NCBI GenBank assembly: GCA_038373885.1
Contig: JAWZYV010012247.1
Location: 62,001-126,000, forward strand
DNA length: 64,000 bases
Origin: Cheiracanthium punctorium
Taxonomy: Eukaryota; Arthropoda; Arachnida; Araneae; Cheiracanthiidae
Direction: 5' to 3'
The position numbers and the translations under genes are program-made. Below are positions 33,239-44,780 of the stretch, piece by piece. The notes under the pieces are model-generated. The model saw only the letters and a program-made list of their open reading frames with translations. It ran no database searches and was not told where the DNA came from. The stretch's first letter is position 1; the number at the start of each line of letters is the position of its first letter.

Positions 33239-33912
33239 CAGGTAAAAATGTGGAGTCTGACAGTTAATTCTTTGCCTCCTGAAATGGCTTAAACCTGTAT
33301 AGACTTGTGGTCGATCAAATTTTGCGCACTAGCCGATTTTGAAAATTGGAAATTCGTTTTTTCTTCGATCCATCCAATACTGTATATATTGATTTCAGCT
33401 TTGTTATTCTTTTTGCAAAAAGGTTACTTTGATTTTTTTGTTCGGAAACTAAAAACTAATCCACTCGGCAAAAAACAATCTCCTAAGTTCACGTCTTGAC
33501 CGCTTCACCGGCATCGTAAATCGTGGAGCCTTCCACGAAGTTGTTCTTTAGTTTTAACGATTGTGTAACGGCCGCTGTTTAAGGCGCAATAAAAGAGGAA
33601 GAGAGCCCTCGGAGCGAAATGGCTCAGCGTGTATTTTTCAAAGAACATTAATTTTATTAATTGGCATTGGATAAAGGGTCAGTTGGGAGACATGAAAACC
33701 ACTTTTATAGCACCCGAAAATGCAGTTTCATTAGATGCATATAGGGAGATTTCCTTCTTGTTTTTTTGTGCAGAATACGTAATGAATAGGGCGTTTTTTG
33801 ATGCGATCGCGAGTGAAAATTTGTACGTTAAGGGTTGTTTCATTTCCGTTTATGCTTGTCCTGAAATCAGCATTTTTATAGAATAGTTTATGGATGCTTA
33901 TTTGAAATTAAG
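33239..33912. other. Stretch between two MITE copies without a recognised gene
   Basis: Short frames only. No domain, signal peptide or promoter could be supported. Confidence 0.4.
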
Positions 33913-33916
33913 TTAA

Positions 33917-34337
33917 TCCTTTAACGCGCAGTGTTCCCGCTCTGGGAACACCAAACTCTGGCGATTTGACTGTTGAGAGTCACAAAGAATAGATTTGATT
34001 TCTATAAAAATAGTTGCGGGTGACATAGCTCCACGAGAATCCTTTACTTTTTAGCACGTCCTTTCCCGTAAAAAATTTGTCACGGTTATTTTTAACAGCA
34101 CTGACATATGCGGAAAAATGGAAGAATGCGAGAACAGCTGGATAGACTGCCCAATGCTGAAAAAAGGGCAGCCGTTGCCATCGCTCGATGCACAGCCAGC
34201 TGTCGTCAAAAAAGGGTCTCTAGATCTGTGGCACGCGAAGAACGTTTTGATCGTCCGCCATCTTGCTGGTAGTTAAATCGAGCGATGGCAACGGCTGCCC
34301 TTTTTTCAGCATTGGGAAAGGGTTGTGCTTCAAAGGG
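33917..34337 (+). mobile_element. piggyBac-type hairpin MITE, copy 5
   Basis: TTAA flanks at 33913-33916 and 34338-34341. The left end has one change (TCCTTTAACGCGC). Part of the left hairpin arm is deleted (after GTTGCCATCGCTCG at about 34190), so the hairpin is shorter than in copy 4. Confidence 0.85.
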
Positions 34338-34341
34338 TTAA

Positions 34342-36785
34342 TGCAAAATGCTCGTTCTCAGAAGGATGGTAGTTTTCCATGTTTCTGCGTGTTGCTGAGA
34401 TAGTAATTAGCGTGTTGTTTAGTCGACATACCAAAATGACGTACCTTCAAAATGTCCCATTTACGTACTAAATGATTTCATTGTTCTTTTTGTAACTAAA
34501 GCATAATGATAACGCTTATTCCGCCCTAGGTATTATCTTCTCCAGGTTATTATTTATGAGACTTAAAGGGAGTTACGTATCAGACGTATTTTAATCATGT
34601 TTACAGGGACCGATTTGCAGAAATGGGGGCCCATAGTAAAAGCTTCATCACGCCCCCCCCCCCTTTTACGAAAACTTTTTTGTACCCTACAAAACAACTT
34701 TTATATCACACCATATAATGAAGGATGTTATAACAGCATGAAAAGGATTTTTTAATCAAAATGTAAAGTGAAATATAATATTTGATATTGATAATTTTAT
34801 GGAGGATAACAGAATTTCAATTATATTACTTAATTTTCAAACCTTAATTTCATTAAATATTTTTCAAGTAACATGTTCTACAACGTGTTTGAATTTATTT
34901 TCCTAATGTTCATATCAGAACATTTTAGGGGATAGATCTTAACTTCACTCCACTAAACCGGACGTTTAGCATGGCAAATTTGCAAGCTTCTAGTAAAGGT
35001 GAATTCGAATGAACAGGTCGAGGAGGGGAAAAAGCGAGCGGAGTGAATACACATCTTTCATATTTTTCATCGAATTCTTATTTTTAGTTCAATTGATTAG
35101 ATAATATCCATCTGAATTTTGTTGGGGTATTTGTAAACATAGTATTGCTAAAGAATAAAATGGCTGGAACATCTAATAATAAATCTTTCGGAAGTAGTTC
35201 GGCAAGCGCACAATGACTGGCACCCCCAACAACTAATGGACGTGTCCGTTTTCGCCTCTAAACCGGACGTTTACGTTTTTATCTGATCGGTAGTCAAACA
35301 GCAGAAATCTATTTTCGTTTATGGCTTCCGATTGAATATCAGTTCTATGGTTTCCTCGCGATCAGCATTCATTACTACATAGGCCACACCCGAATGATAA
35401 GTTTGCGCTGAATAATTGCCTCAAACTATGATTATAACGTTTAGCTAAAAAAAAAGATTTGGATATAATGCTAGTTCTATGAAATAATATTAGAGTAATT
35501 ATCATTACTATTATTTTTCATAAAATTAGTTTCTCTGTCTCTTATTGTAAAATAAAATCAAAATTTGCTAATTTTCAAACTTGAACGATAATTTGGGGGT
35601 TCCCCCCTTTGTGGCAGGGGCCCGAGTGCTTGCCCCGAATGCCCTGTCGGAAATCAATCCCTATTCACAACCTTGTTCATAATCAATCTTGGAACGCATC
35701 CCTCGCCAAAGTCAAGACTGCACTGTACTTTAAGCTCTCGAAAACGATATTTTGCGGAATAATAAAGGGGGTTCGGTCAACACCTCGTAGATATAGAAAG
35801 ACTTACAACTCGTACGTCACCAAGCTTTGACGCCATCCCTTGGCCTACGAAAGTGACGTCATCACATTTTTTTCATTTCACATAGTGAAACTATTTAAAA
35901 TTCCTGGTGAAAGAGAGTCTACAAATATTAGAAAATCTTTTAAGTTAAACATTAAAATTAAAATACTTTTCTCATACGAAATTATTCATTCTGATCTATT
36001 TCCTTATCATATTATCTAATTAGTCATGGTTTAAAACTGCCATTTGTTGTAAAATTATATTTTTTATCTAAAATTATTAAAATATTGCTATCCATGTTAA
36101 ATTCACGAGAAATTTTTAATAGTTTTATTTTGTGAAAGTAAAACTGTTAACTGTAGGCCTAATAGTTAAAAGTTGTAAAGCTTTCTGTATCTAGGAAGCG
36201 TTGGTTCAGCGCAACGCTTTCTCTCGTTTTGTAATCGAAATCTTAAGCGAAATATGAACGCCTTCGTAACTGGTGCTTGTAACTTTGATTGAGGCTTAAC
36301 TGCTTCGCTTCTCGGTAAACATTTGCTCTCTTTTAAACTTCGTAAAAGCTGGTGTTGTATACGCCAAGGTTATCAGACTACTGGCTTTATTATCTTCATG
36401 CTTCCTCGTAATTTACTCGTAATTTTTGAGACATTATGTTTTTGAAGAATGGATTTATGTACTGTTAATCTAACGTACTGATTTATATACTGTACGTGTG
36501 ACCGTATAACGTACACGAGAAGATACTTATCGATAGAACAGTCGCTTTAATTTAACAGTTAGCAACTACGTCGGTTTAGTTTTCATTTCTAACCTTTATG
36601 CTCAAGTGAGTGGTGTATTTTATTTGTAACTGAAGAAGGGTCGACCCTTTTGTACCATTCGAATCAGTTGTGCTCTCAATAAGCATGTTTATATGTGCGT
36701 TATTTTACAAAGTTTTAATTATTTCCCTTTCGATTGCTTGAGCGAATATATATATAAGTTAACGTGTTGGGATCAAGAATTGTTT
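34342..36785. other. Stretch without a recognised gene
   Basis: GGGACCGATTTGCAGAAATGGGGGCCC (34608-34633, with C run to 34672) and the GGGGCCCGAGTGC region near 35617 may be hAT-type fragments. CTAAACCGGACGTTTA occurs twice (34951 and 35259). No gene could be supported. Confidence 0.4.
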
Positions 36786-36790
36786 TTATA

Positions 36791-38437
36791 CAGTATGCCC
36801 ACTGAAGTCCCTTGTCACCCTCTTAATTTCGGAACGGCTGCTGCTATTTTTATAAACGTGGTGTCCAGATATAGTAAACTGGATATGCGCTACCGAATGA
36901 GACCTCTCACTGCGCCACCTGGTGGAAAACTGCGTAGTTAGCTTTCGTATCTCGTAAACGGTACGAGATAGGGGAAAAAAGTGGATTACAAAGTTGTAGA
37001 GCGTTGTCGATTTAGTACAAAAAGACACCTCATTGACATGGATGTGAAAAACAGAACTGTTAAAACGTGCATTTATATTTTAGTGATTTCCTACACTGTG
37101 ACGTCACGAAATGTGAACAGAAGGAGAAAATATTATCTTTCGGGTTAAACACGCCGCCGCAGTGTAGCACAGTGGTATCGCTTGCGATTCATAGTCCAAA
37201 GCACTCTAGTTTATGCCCCGAGAGTTGCATCCTTGTACTGATCTCAACATCAACTCAACGCAACTTGCACTTAATGTTCGAAATTTTTGCAGTATGCAAA
37301 TACGTAAGAAACGTCACACCTGCTCACTCGATAAAAAGAGCCATGTTGTTGGATTTTTACTATGTTGAAGGTCATGGCCATGGAGCGATTTTCCAAAGCT
37401 GAGTATTGTGAAATGCTTTTACTGTATGGTGAATGTGGACGCAAGGCACGATCAGCAGCAAGGTTGTAATGGAACATTTCCCTGCAGGCCCGCATTCTTC
37501 TCATCAAACGATCATATATATTGTAAAACGTTTTAAGGAGGCAGGCTGCGTGACTGGTCGAGCTCGATCTGGCAGACCAGCTAAGGTAGGACGGCAAGTT
37601 CAACCAGATGAGGTATTAGCATACGCCCTCGCATACCCGAAATGCAGTACAAAACAGAGCACTGTGGCCTCTCAAAAAGTCAGGTTTGGAAAATCCTACA
37701 AGAATCAGGCACTTATCCATACCGACCAACGCCTGAGCAGGTTTTACTTATGCCGAGCGACGCTATTCATGGTGCAACATCGTTATGTATCAGATACAAG
37801 TCCAGCCAACATTCTTGGCAGATGTAGTGTGGAGGGACGAGGCATACTTTTTGCGGAATGGCATGTACAGGAGGCAACACACCCATTACAAGGGCGCTGG
37901 AAAATACTAGATGTTTTACCGATGTTCGATATCAAGTACGGTTTAGTATTAACGTTTGGTGCGCAATTTACAGTAACAAGTTGATCGGTCCAATATTTTA
38001 CGATGGTATTTTAACAGGCACACGGTATTTACAACTGGTGCAGAATGTAATGCCCGATTTTGTGGAGAACCTGACGGTGTTTAATGTTAGGAATGTATGG
38101 TTTCAACATGACGGAGCGCCCGCTCACAAGACATCTCCAGTGAAGCAATACCTCGTCACGGAATTCGGGAACCAAATAATTGGGTATGGCGGTTTCGAAG
38201 AATGGCCTCCACGTTCGCCTGATCTGAATCCACTGGACTTTTTTCTCTGGGGATACCTAAAACAGCAGGTATATCCGACCCCTCCATAAACATTGCAGGA
38301 CCTTAAACGACGCATTACGGCCGCTTGTGCCAACGTTCACCCTCTATGCTCCAACGCGTGCAATGTGAAATTCAAACGAGGATCCAAATGTGCAGTGCAG
38401 CTGACGGTGCGAAGTTTGAACATATTAAATAAAGGTA
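36791..38437 (+). mobile_element. Mariner-like element, 3' end displaced
   Basis: The left end starts CAGTATGCCCACTGAAGTCC after TA (36789-36790). Related ends in reverse orientation lie upstream of two of the peptide genes (to 47113 and 50569). A broken transposase occupies 37371-38430. A Helitron begins at 38438 and I could not find the right terminal repeat. Confidence 0.6.
37371..38430 (+). pseudogene. Mariner-like (IS630/Tc1/mariner superfamily) transposase, frameshifted
   Basis: Successive frames give an ordered transposase. MERFSKAEYCEMLLLYGECG starts near 37380. A helix-turn-helix part with SSHQTI and VKRFKEAGCVTGRARSGRP lies at about 37492-37580 and QVQPDEVLAYALAYP at 37596-37640. 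GLSKSQVWKILQESGTYPYRP (another phase) lies at about 37660-37720 and VVWRDEAYF (first catalytic D) near 37825-37850. Then come VWFQHDGAPAHK (second D) at 38095-38130 and EWPPRSPDLNPLDFFLWGYL (third catalytic region) at 38200-38265. At least three phase changes separate these blocks, so it is dead. The protein would have been about 350 residues. The longest surviving frames are 37433-37984 and 37858-38289. Confidence 0.75.
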
Positions 38438-39292
38438 TCTATTATATAAATGTGAAAGTTTGTTAGTTTGTTTGTTTATATGTGCGGGAACTCCTTCCAC
38501 ACCGTCCGACCGATCGGCGTGAAATTTTGGCACATACACGTAACACCTCATAGAAAAGTCCGCAATCAACTTTAAAATTCTGAAAACTCAATCGTTCCAT
38601 GATATTTTCCAATTTTTTTAATAATTTTCGGCTTCAGAAAGCGTTTCCAGTTTGTGATTGTCTAAATAGGGATCATGTGATACACCATCTATACGCTGGT
38701 GACAGTCATAACTGTAAAAAAAGTAGCATATTATAAATGAAATGACGACATTTTGATGTTACGAGTTTAAAAATGCATTAGAAATTTTAATATTGTTTGA
38801 AACAGTGATCATGTGACATACAGTCTATATGCTGGAGATAGACATAACTGTAAAGGAAGTGGGATATCATAGATTAAATCAATGTCATTTTCATGTCACG
38901 AGTTTAAAAATGCATTAGAAATCCTAATTAGGTTACCAAGCTTTGACAAAATGTTACGGCACGAGCGAAATAATAAACTCTTAGATTATCGTATACTGCA
39001 GAAAAGTGAAATAACGTGAGTTTTCTTTCACTGATTATGTTAGATATCGCAAGGGAGAATGACGCCATTTTGATGTCACGAGTTTAAAAAGAGTTAGATA
39101 TCTAAAAGGCTGTGACGTAAAAATTTACTATTATAAAAAATCAAAAGTATTTTGTTTAATGCATGAATTACCCTTGGCGATTTTTGAACACAATGATTTT
39201 TCAGGAACCATAATAACGAAATGAAATTTTCATTTTTAAAATTGTGGGAAATTCAAAAGTCGCCACAAGGTGGAAAATACTTATAAATATAA
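38438..39292 (+). mobile_element. Probable Helitron, 5' part
   Basis: After an A (38437) the sequence starts TCTATTATATAAATG followed by TTTGTTAGTTTGTTTGTTT, the same layout as the 5' end of the Helitron at 17717 (TCTTATAAATAAAAATG then TTTGTTTGTTTG). The text GACCGATCGGCGTGAAATTT is a common feature of such elements. No 3' hairpin plus CTRR was found before the LTR retrotransposon at 39297. Confidence 0.45.
38665..39110 (+). repeat. Imperfect tandem repeat, ~142-bp unit
   Basis: GATCATGTGA ... CATAACTGTAAA ... CATTTT(G/C)ATGT(T/C)ACGAGTTTAAAAA occurs twice (from 38670 and 38811), with a shortened third unit at about 39026-39100. Confidence 0.65.
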
Positions 39293-39296
39293 TACA

Positions 39297-39579
39297 TGTA
39301 GGATGGAGCTAGCGCTCCAAATTAAATAGACGTTAATCTTTTTAAACATTTAATGAGACGAAACTTTAATACAACGACGACACTAACATTTAAAAACATT
39401 GAGAGGTAGAAATAAAAATAAAAATAACATCAAGAGAGCTATTCTGCTCTTTTAACATCGCACGTCTGCCCAGTCTCGTTCTCCGTCTAGAGTGTTCTTT
39501 GGCGGGGGAACAACTGGCGGGAGTTGAAGTTATAGTTCGTTCAGTGGTGTTGCCACAGCAGAACTAATTATTATCCACA
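39297..39579 (-). repeat. 3' LTR of the Gypsy element
   Basis: 283 bp; I see no difference from the 5' LTR at 44781-45063. In element orientation it follows the gag-pol frame by about 130 bp. The sequence just before it (CTCAGGACGGCCG) is only weakly purine-rich, so the polypurine tract is unclear. Confidence 0.9.
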
Positions 39580-39709
39580 CGGCCGTCCTGAGGTTACAGA
39601 CGTCCGCGGCTGGGTTGAAAAAGCAAAAAATCTGAAAAGAAAAGAAAAACAAGCAGAAAAAGGGAGAAAAAAAAAAAGTTGAAAAACAAAGCATAATAAG
39701 ATTGGGTGT

Positions 39710-42700
39710 TCAGTTGTTGCACCACTGTTTCATTTTATCTGCCGCAGTTGACGTTATGGTGGGACCTTCATGATGTCCTTTGGGGTTGATTTTTGTGATC
39801 TCATAGGGTCCGAAGAACTTGGGTCGCAGCTTTAGTCCAGTTCCAAACTGAGTTCGTTGTATTGCCACTTTATCACCGATCTTGTATTTACAGGCTGGTT
39901 TACGTCGTTTGTTATACTGTCGTATATTTTCTTCCTGTAAACGGAGGATATTTCGTTTAGCTTCGATACGTAACGTTTCTTTGTCATCAATAATTCTTTG
40001 CTGGTGTTCCTCTTCAAGAAGTTGTTTAATCTGTAGGTCCTCCTGTTGTTTCATTTGAACACCAATTAAAAGTTCGAAAGGTGTGAATTTTGTACTGCGT
40101 GTGGTGGTACTATTTAAGATACGTTGCAATCGCGGGACGTATTTAAACCATTTGTCAGGTTCATCTATAGCTAACTTAGTTAAAACGGGGATAATTGTGC
40201 CATGAATGCGTTCAACCTGACCGTTTCCACGTGGTACACCTGTCGTAATTGAAATGTGTTCAATATACTGTTCCTGGCAGTAGCTTTGAAATTCTGAAGA
40301 TGTGAATGCGCTACCTTTGTCTGTGATGATTTTTGAAGGGTTGCCAAATGTAGTTTGTTGCAAGGATAGTTTGTCCAAGGCATCTTTCGTAGAGGTTGAC
40401 TTCACGGGATAGATCCATATAAATTTCGAAAAGGCATCAATTACTGTAAAAATATATTTATAACATTTTTTTGTCGATGGTAAAGGTCCTAAAAAGTCGC
40501 AATGGTAACATTCAAGAGGTGCATCACCTTTTGGAATTGGGTGAAGCAATCCTTCTTGTTTTCCAGATTTTCGCGAGGAGAGAATGCAAGGAATACAATT
40601 TGAAATAATTTCTTGAACCAATTTCTTAAGTTGAGGGATGTAAAATTCACGAGAAACAATTGATTCGGTTTTTTGTGAGGCAAAATGACCTTGTGAATGG
40701 GCGTTTAGCACGATTTCTTTCTGCATCATTTGTGGGACTACTAAAAGTTCGGTATCCTTATGAAGTTTATAAAGAATGCCGTTTTTAACTAAATATTCAT
40801 CGGAAGGTGTAGATTCGAGCATAGATTTAATTTGAGTTATAAATTCATCTTGATCTTGGGCATTTTTCACCTTTTGCGTGATATCATTTGTGGTAATAAC
40901 AAGAATGGGGTTACGACTTAAAGCGTCAACATGTTTCATCTGTCTACCGGATCGATGACAAACTTCATAATCAAAGTCCTCTAACATCAATGCCCATCGT
41001 GCAATTTTAGCTGGTAGATCTTTTTTGTGCATCGTTTTTTGGAAAGCATCGCAATCTGTGATAATTTTAAATTTTGTACCTAGCAAGTAGGTGCGAAATT
41101 TCTTTAGCGCCTCAACGACGGCGAGAACTTCCAGTTCGTAACTGTGATATTTTTCTTGTTGAACTGTAGTTTTACGGCTAAAATAATGAATAGGATGAAA
41201 CTGTCCATCATCTGATTTTTGTAAGAGCACAGCGCCAAAACCTAAGGAGCTTGCATCAGTGTGGAGTTCTAATGGGTATCCTTGTTGAAAAACATGAAGA
41301 ACTGGGTTTTGTGAAAGAATGTTTTTCAGGTGTTGAAAAGCTACTATTTGTTCAGGGCCAAAATTAAATTCTACATTATCCCGAAGGAGGTCACTTAATG
41401 GTCTAGCAATCAGCGCATAATTTGGAATAAACTTTCTAAAGTAACTTGTTAGTCCAAGAAAACTTTGAACTTGTTTAGGGTTTTGAGGTTGTGGGAATTT
41501 TTGAACTGCCTGTGTCTTGGTAAGTGACGGTTTAACTACTCCGTTTTCGATAATATAACCAAGGAATTCTATCTTTCGTTGTAAAAATTGGCACTTTTTT
41601 AAGTTCAATTCGAGGCCATAATCTGCAGCTGTTTGGAGAACTAGGCGCAATTTTTGTAGGCCTTCGACCTCGTCATTAGATGGTATGAGAAGATCGTCCA
41701 TGTAAACAATAAGAATGTTATCGCGAATGAGATCTCTAAAAACTGTATAAACATATCGTTGAAAAACACTAGGGCTGTTGGATAATCCAAATGGAACTCG
41801 TAAAAATTCGTACTGGCCTTCATGAGTTACGAAAGAAGTATATTTAGTGCTGTTAGGGTCCATAGGTACATGAAAGAAACCATTTTTAAGGTCAAGTGTA
41901 GTGAAAACCCGAGATGTTCCAAGTTTATCTAAGGCTTCTTCTATGAGTGGTAAGGGAAATTTATCTTTTATCATTTTTCTATTAAGCCTGCGGTAATCAA
42001 CACAAAGTCTGTAATCTCCAGTTTTTTTCTTACATAGAACAATCGGGGCGGCATAATCAGAGCAACTTTGTTTAATAATTCCATCATTTAACCAATCTTG
42101 AATTTGTTTTTCCACAATTTTCTGTTCAGCAAAAGGGAGTCTTCGAGAGCGTTGTGCTACGGGTATTTCATCTTGTAATAAAATAGTCATCTGAATTTCA
42201 GTGTCTTTAACTTTATGGGGTTTGTAGGAAGTAACGATATTTTGAACTTCCTCACGAATTTCAGAATTCAAAATGTGTGAAAGATCAAATGGAAAAGTTT
42301 GGTCATTAGAAATATTAGCAATATTAACGAAAATGTTATCATCAAGGGTACCGCATAAATGAATACCGTCTTTATCAAATGTAAATTGGGTTTGCTGCAA
42401 AAAGTCGCTTCCGATAATCACATCAAAAGGAATCAAGTCATCTTTTAGAACATGTATTTTAGCAGGTAAAGTAATCTTTTGAATTTCGATGGAATCCTGG
42501 AAAAACCCGAGGCTATGAACTTCGTTTCGGCCAATTCCTGAAAAGGGAATGGTGTTGGAATGCAATGGTGGCGAACCGATTCTTCGATGTGTTTTCTCAT
42601 TAATAAGGGTTGCTTGTGACCCAGTGTCACAGAGTGCTGTCAATTGAATTCCTGCAAGTTGAATGTCAATATGCATGGAATTTTTCGATGAAGTTTGAGG

Positions 42701-44002
42701 AGATAGCACATTTACAGTTTTATCAGGAGTAGGTTTTTGAGATTCAGGTTTTGGTTTCGAATTTCGAGAACTTTTGGGACAATTAGCATGAACATGACCA
42801 AAATTTTTACATCCATAGCATTGTTTACCATGTGACTTATTCAAACATTGGTTGCTTTTATGACCCTTCAAGCCACAAGAATAACATACTGGTTGTGTAT
42901 TTGGGTTACGTTTATTGTCGAGTTTCACATTAAGGTTGGTATCATCGAATTTTTTCTGATTATTTTGTCTGAAATGTTGAGAACTGTTAAAGATTTTTTC
43001 ATAAATCTTTAATTTTTCCTTGAATTCTGGGATGGATTTACAACCGTAAAGGAAAATTTTATTGTGTGATGAATCTGGAATTCCATTTATAACATATTCA
43101 ATCAGGGAGGGATCATCAAGAGATCCTTTGTGTGCCAAATCTCTCATAGCTAAGAAATATTCTTGTAGGGTTTCAAACGGTTTCATACGTCGAGATTCCA
43201 TTAATTGATGTAACTGAATGCTGTTAATTTTGTCAGAAAATTCCTCTAGCAAATGGTGCTTCAATTGTTCCCAATTTGTGATTCCACGAATAGACCTAAT
43301 TAAAGTTTGAGCGGGACCAGTCAAACATTTTCTAACAAAAGTAATTTGGTGAATTGGATTGTTTATTTGGTACAAATAAAAAATTTCTTCAACGTCGGAT
43401 ATGAAATTCTCAATGCTATAATTATCGCGAGACGAAAAAGGTTTTATTAAATCAACAACGTCTTTGAGACTAAATAATTGGAAAGAGGAACTCGTAGTTT
43501 CGACTGAAGGCAATAAATTCTGAGCTGATTCACTAAAAGGAATCTGTGTCTGTTGCTTATCCGAAAATTCTTTTGCGTCAGGGATGGGTGGGGAGGGAGT
43601 ACTATTTTCACCCACGACGTTATTTGTTTGAGATGAACTGTCAACCGGATGTGAATCATTGACTTCGCTTTCCGAAAGATCGGAAGAATCTGCTTTTAAT
43701 AACGATAAATCATTAAGACTCTTAAGAATGGTGCTAGCACACTTATCTGGGTCAGTTGAGAATTCTAGATGAAGTAAATTGCAAATAGAAATTAGGTCTT
43801 TAAGTGAGAACTCTTTAAGTACTTTTTGTTTCGTTTCTTCTAACTCGAATGGCTGTGGGAAACCTGTAAATTTGCGTAATCTCGCGCGATTTTGTCTATC
43901 GCCGTCTGTACCAAAAATTAAGCGATGTAAAACCTTTATTTGACTCGTACTACCAATTTTTAACGATTTTGCGATATTGGGGTAATCACTGAGAGTAGAC
44001 AT
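39710..44002 (-). CDS. Gypsy gag-pol polyprotein
   Basis: The frame encodes 1430 residues from an ATG at 44002, with gag and pol fused without a frameshift. A gag-like region (about 175-345) is followed by two CX2CX4HX4C zinc knuckles (373-386 and 395-408). The aspartic protease has CDTGSQATLI (D459). Reverse transcriptase has LCVDYRRLN (666-674) and VYMDDLL (D769, D770). RNase H begins with HTDASSLGFGAVL (D915). Integrase has an HHCC motif (H1102, H1106, C1136, C1139), then D1169, D1228 and E1264 with exactly 35 residues between the last two. All key residues I checked are present and there is no stop. Function: packaging, processing, reverse transcription and integration of the element's RNA. 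It is expressed from the LTR at 44781-45063, with a leader of about 780 bases. There is no env gene, so this is a retrotransposon rather than an infectious form. Confidence 0.93.
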   Translation of the reverse strand: MSTLSDYPNIAKSLKIGSTSQIKVLHRLIFGTDGDRQNRARLRKFTGFPQPFELEETKQKVLKEFSLKDLISICNLLHLEFSTDPDKCASTILKSLNDLSLLKADSSDLSESEVNDSHPVDSSSQTNNVVGENSTPSPPIPDAKEFSDKQQTQIPFSESAQNLLPSVETTSSSFQLFSLKDVVDLIKPFSSRDNYSIENFISDVEEIFYLYQINNPIHQITFVRKCLTGPAQTLIRSIRGITNWEQLKHHLLEEFSDKINSIQLHQLMESRRMKPFETLQEYFLAMRDLAHKGSLDDPSLIEYVINGIPDSSHNKIFLYGCKSIPEFKEKLKIYEKIFNSSQHFRQNNQKKFDDTNLNVKLDNKRNPNTQPVCYSCGLKGHKSNQCLNKSHGKQCYGCKNFGHVHANCPKSSRNSKPKPESQKPTPDKTVNVLSPQTSSKNSMHIDIQLAGIQLTALCDTGSQATLINEKTHRRIGSPPLHSNTIPFSGIGRNEVHSLGFFQDSIEIQKITLPAKIHVLKDDLIPFDVIIGSDFLQQTQFTFDKDGIHLCGTLDDNIFVNIANISNDQTFPFDLSHILNSEIREEVQNIVTSYKPHKVKDTEIQMTILLQDEIPVAQRSRRLPFAEQKIVEKQIQDWLNDGIIKQSCSDYAAPIVLCKKKTGDYRLCVDYRRLNRKMIKDKFPLPLIEEALDKLGTSRVFTTLDLKNGFFHVPMDPNSTKYTSFVTHEGQYEFLRVPFGLSNSPSVFQRYVYTVFRDLIRDNILIVYMDDLLIPSNDEVEGLQKLRLVLQTAADYGLELNLKKCQFLQRKIEFLGYIIENGVVKPSLTKTQAVQKFPQPQNPKQVQSFLGLTSYFRKFIPNYALIARPLSDLLRDNVEFNFGPEQIVAFQHLKNILSQNPVLHVFQQGYPLELHTDASSLGFGAVLLQKSDDGQFHPIHYFSRKTTVQQEKYHSYELEVLAVVEALKKFRTYLLGTKFKIITDCDAFQKTMHKKDLPAKIARWALMLEDFDYEVCHRSGRQMKHVDALSRNPILVITTNDITQKVKNAQDQDEFITQIKSMLESTPSDEYLVKNGILYKLHKDTELLVVPQMMQKEIVLNAHSQGHFASQKTESIVSREFYIPQLKKLVQEIISNCIPCILSSRKSGKQEGLLHPIPKGDAPLECYHCDFLGPLPSTKKCYKYIFTVIDAFSKFIWIYPVKSTSTKDALDKLSLQQTTFGNPSKIITDKGSAFTSSEFQSYCQEQYIEHISITTGVPRGNGQVERIHGTIIPVLTKLAIDEPDKWFKYVPRLQRILNSTTTRSTKFTPFELLIGVQMKQQEDLQIKQLLEEEHQQRIIDDKETLRIEAKRNILRLQEENIRQYNKRRKPACKYKIGDKVAIQRTQFGTGLKLRPKFFGPYEITKINPKGHHEGPTITSTAADKMKQWCNN

Positions 44003-44762
44003 GATTATATATATTCAAATAGTTACTGTACACAGATATGCAAAACCAAGATCAAAACTCAAACACTTCGGAATTTAAAATAGAATTTCAGTATCAAACA
44101 TTTTCTTCACATTAAGACATTTAAATCTCATTAAAAGAATATAGAGACTGTTCTCAAAAATATGCATCAGAATAACAATATAATATGTTTCAAAACTGTA
44201 TTCAATTCACAACAAATCAAAATATATACGAAATACGTGTTCTTCAAATGTTGCTGTTCAAGAAAACGAAGGTATATAATTCAACCAAACTTCTAATTAC
44301 CAATCTTTCAAATAACGCATCAAAATATTCATCAAATCATCAAATTATTCGTCGAAATCATCAAATAAATTCATCAAAGTAGAAAGCCAAGAAAACAGAA
44401 GTAATAAAGTCAACGTGAAAGTCGCATCAAAAAAAGAATTTCACATCAATTAAAAAATTCTTGCATCAAAATAACGTTGAAATATTTCCTCAGTTTTCTT
44501 ATATCTTGAATGAGATGAGCATTTCATTAATCATCGACATTTTCTTGAACAAGCATCAACGTATGCACCAAATAATTGGAATATGATTAGAATGTACTTA
44601 CAGTTTGTGTTTCTGTTCTTGTTTCGGCATTCCATGAAAATATTATCCTCTGTAGCACATCACTTTTAATTTCGCTGGCATATAAATCACAAGAACAATA
44701 AATATTACAAGAAATGTATTAACTTTTTTAGTTCCGGTACTGTATCTAGGGGATGTGCGGAT
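44003..44762 (-). other. Untranslated leader of the Gypsy element
   Basis: About 760 bases between the tRNA-binding-site candidate and the gag ATG, rich in A/T and in AATTCATCAAA-like repeats. No open frame of note. It probably carries packaging signals. Confidence 0.5.
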
Positions 44763-44780
44763 TCGAACGGCGAGCACCCA
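44763..44780 (-). other. Candidate tRNA primer-binding site
   Basis: Directly adjacent to the 5' LTR on the minus strand, with no spacer, lies TGGGTGCTCGCCGTTCGA. It starts TGG, as required to pair with a tRNA 3' CCA end. I cannot assign the tRNA. Confidence 0.5.

Noticed and set aside
37150..37235. tRNA-like stretch (TAGCACAGTGG ... GAGAGTTGCATCC)
   Set aside because: A- and B-box spacing is plausible, but no cloverleaf could be drawn and no target duplication is visible. At most an old SINE head.
37271..37603. 110-codon minus-strand frame opposite the mariner-like transposase
   Set aside because: Mirror reading of transposase DNA; no start context or domain.
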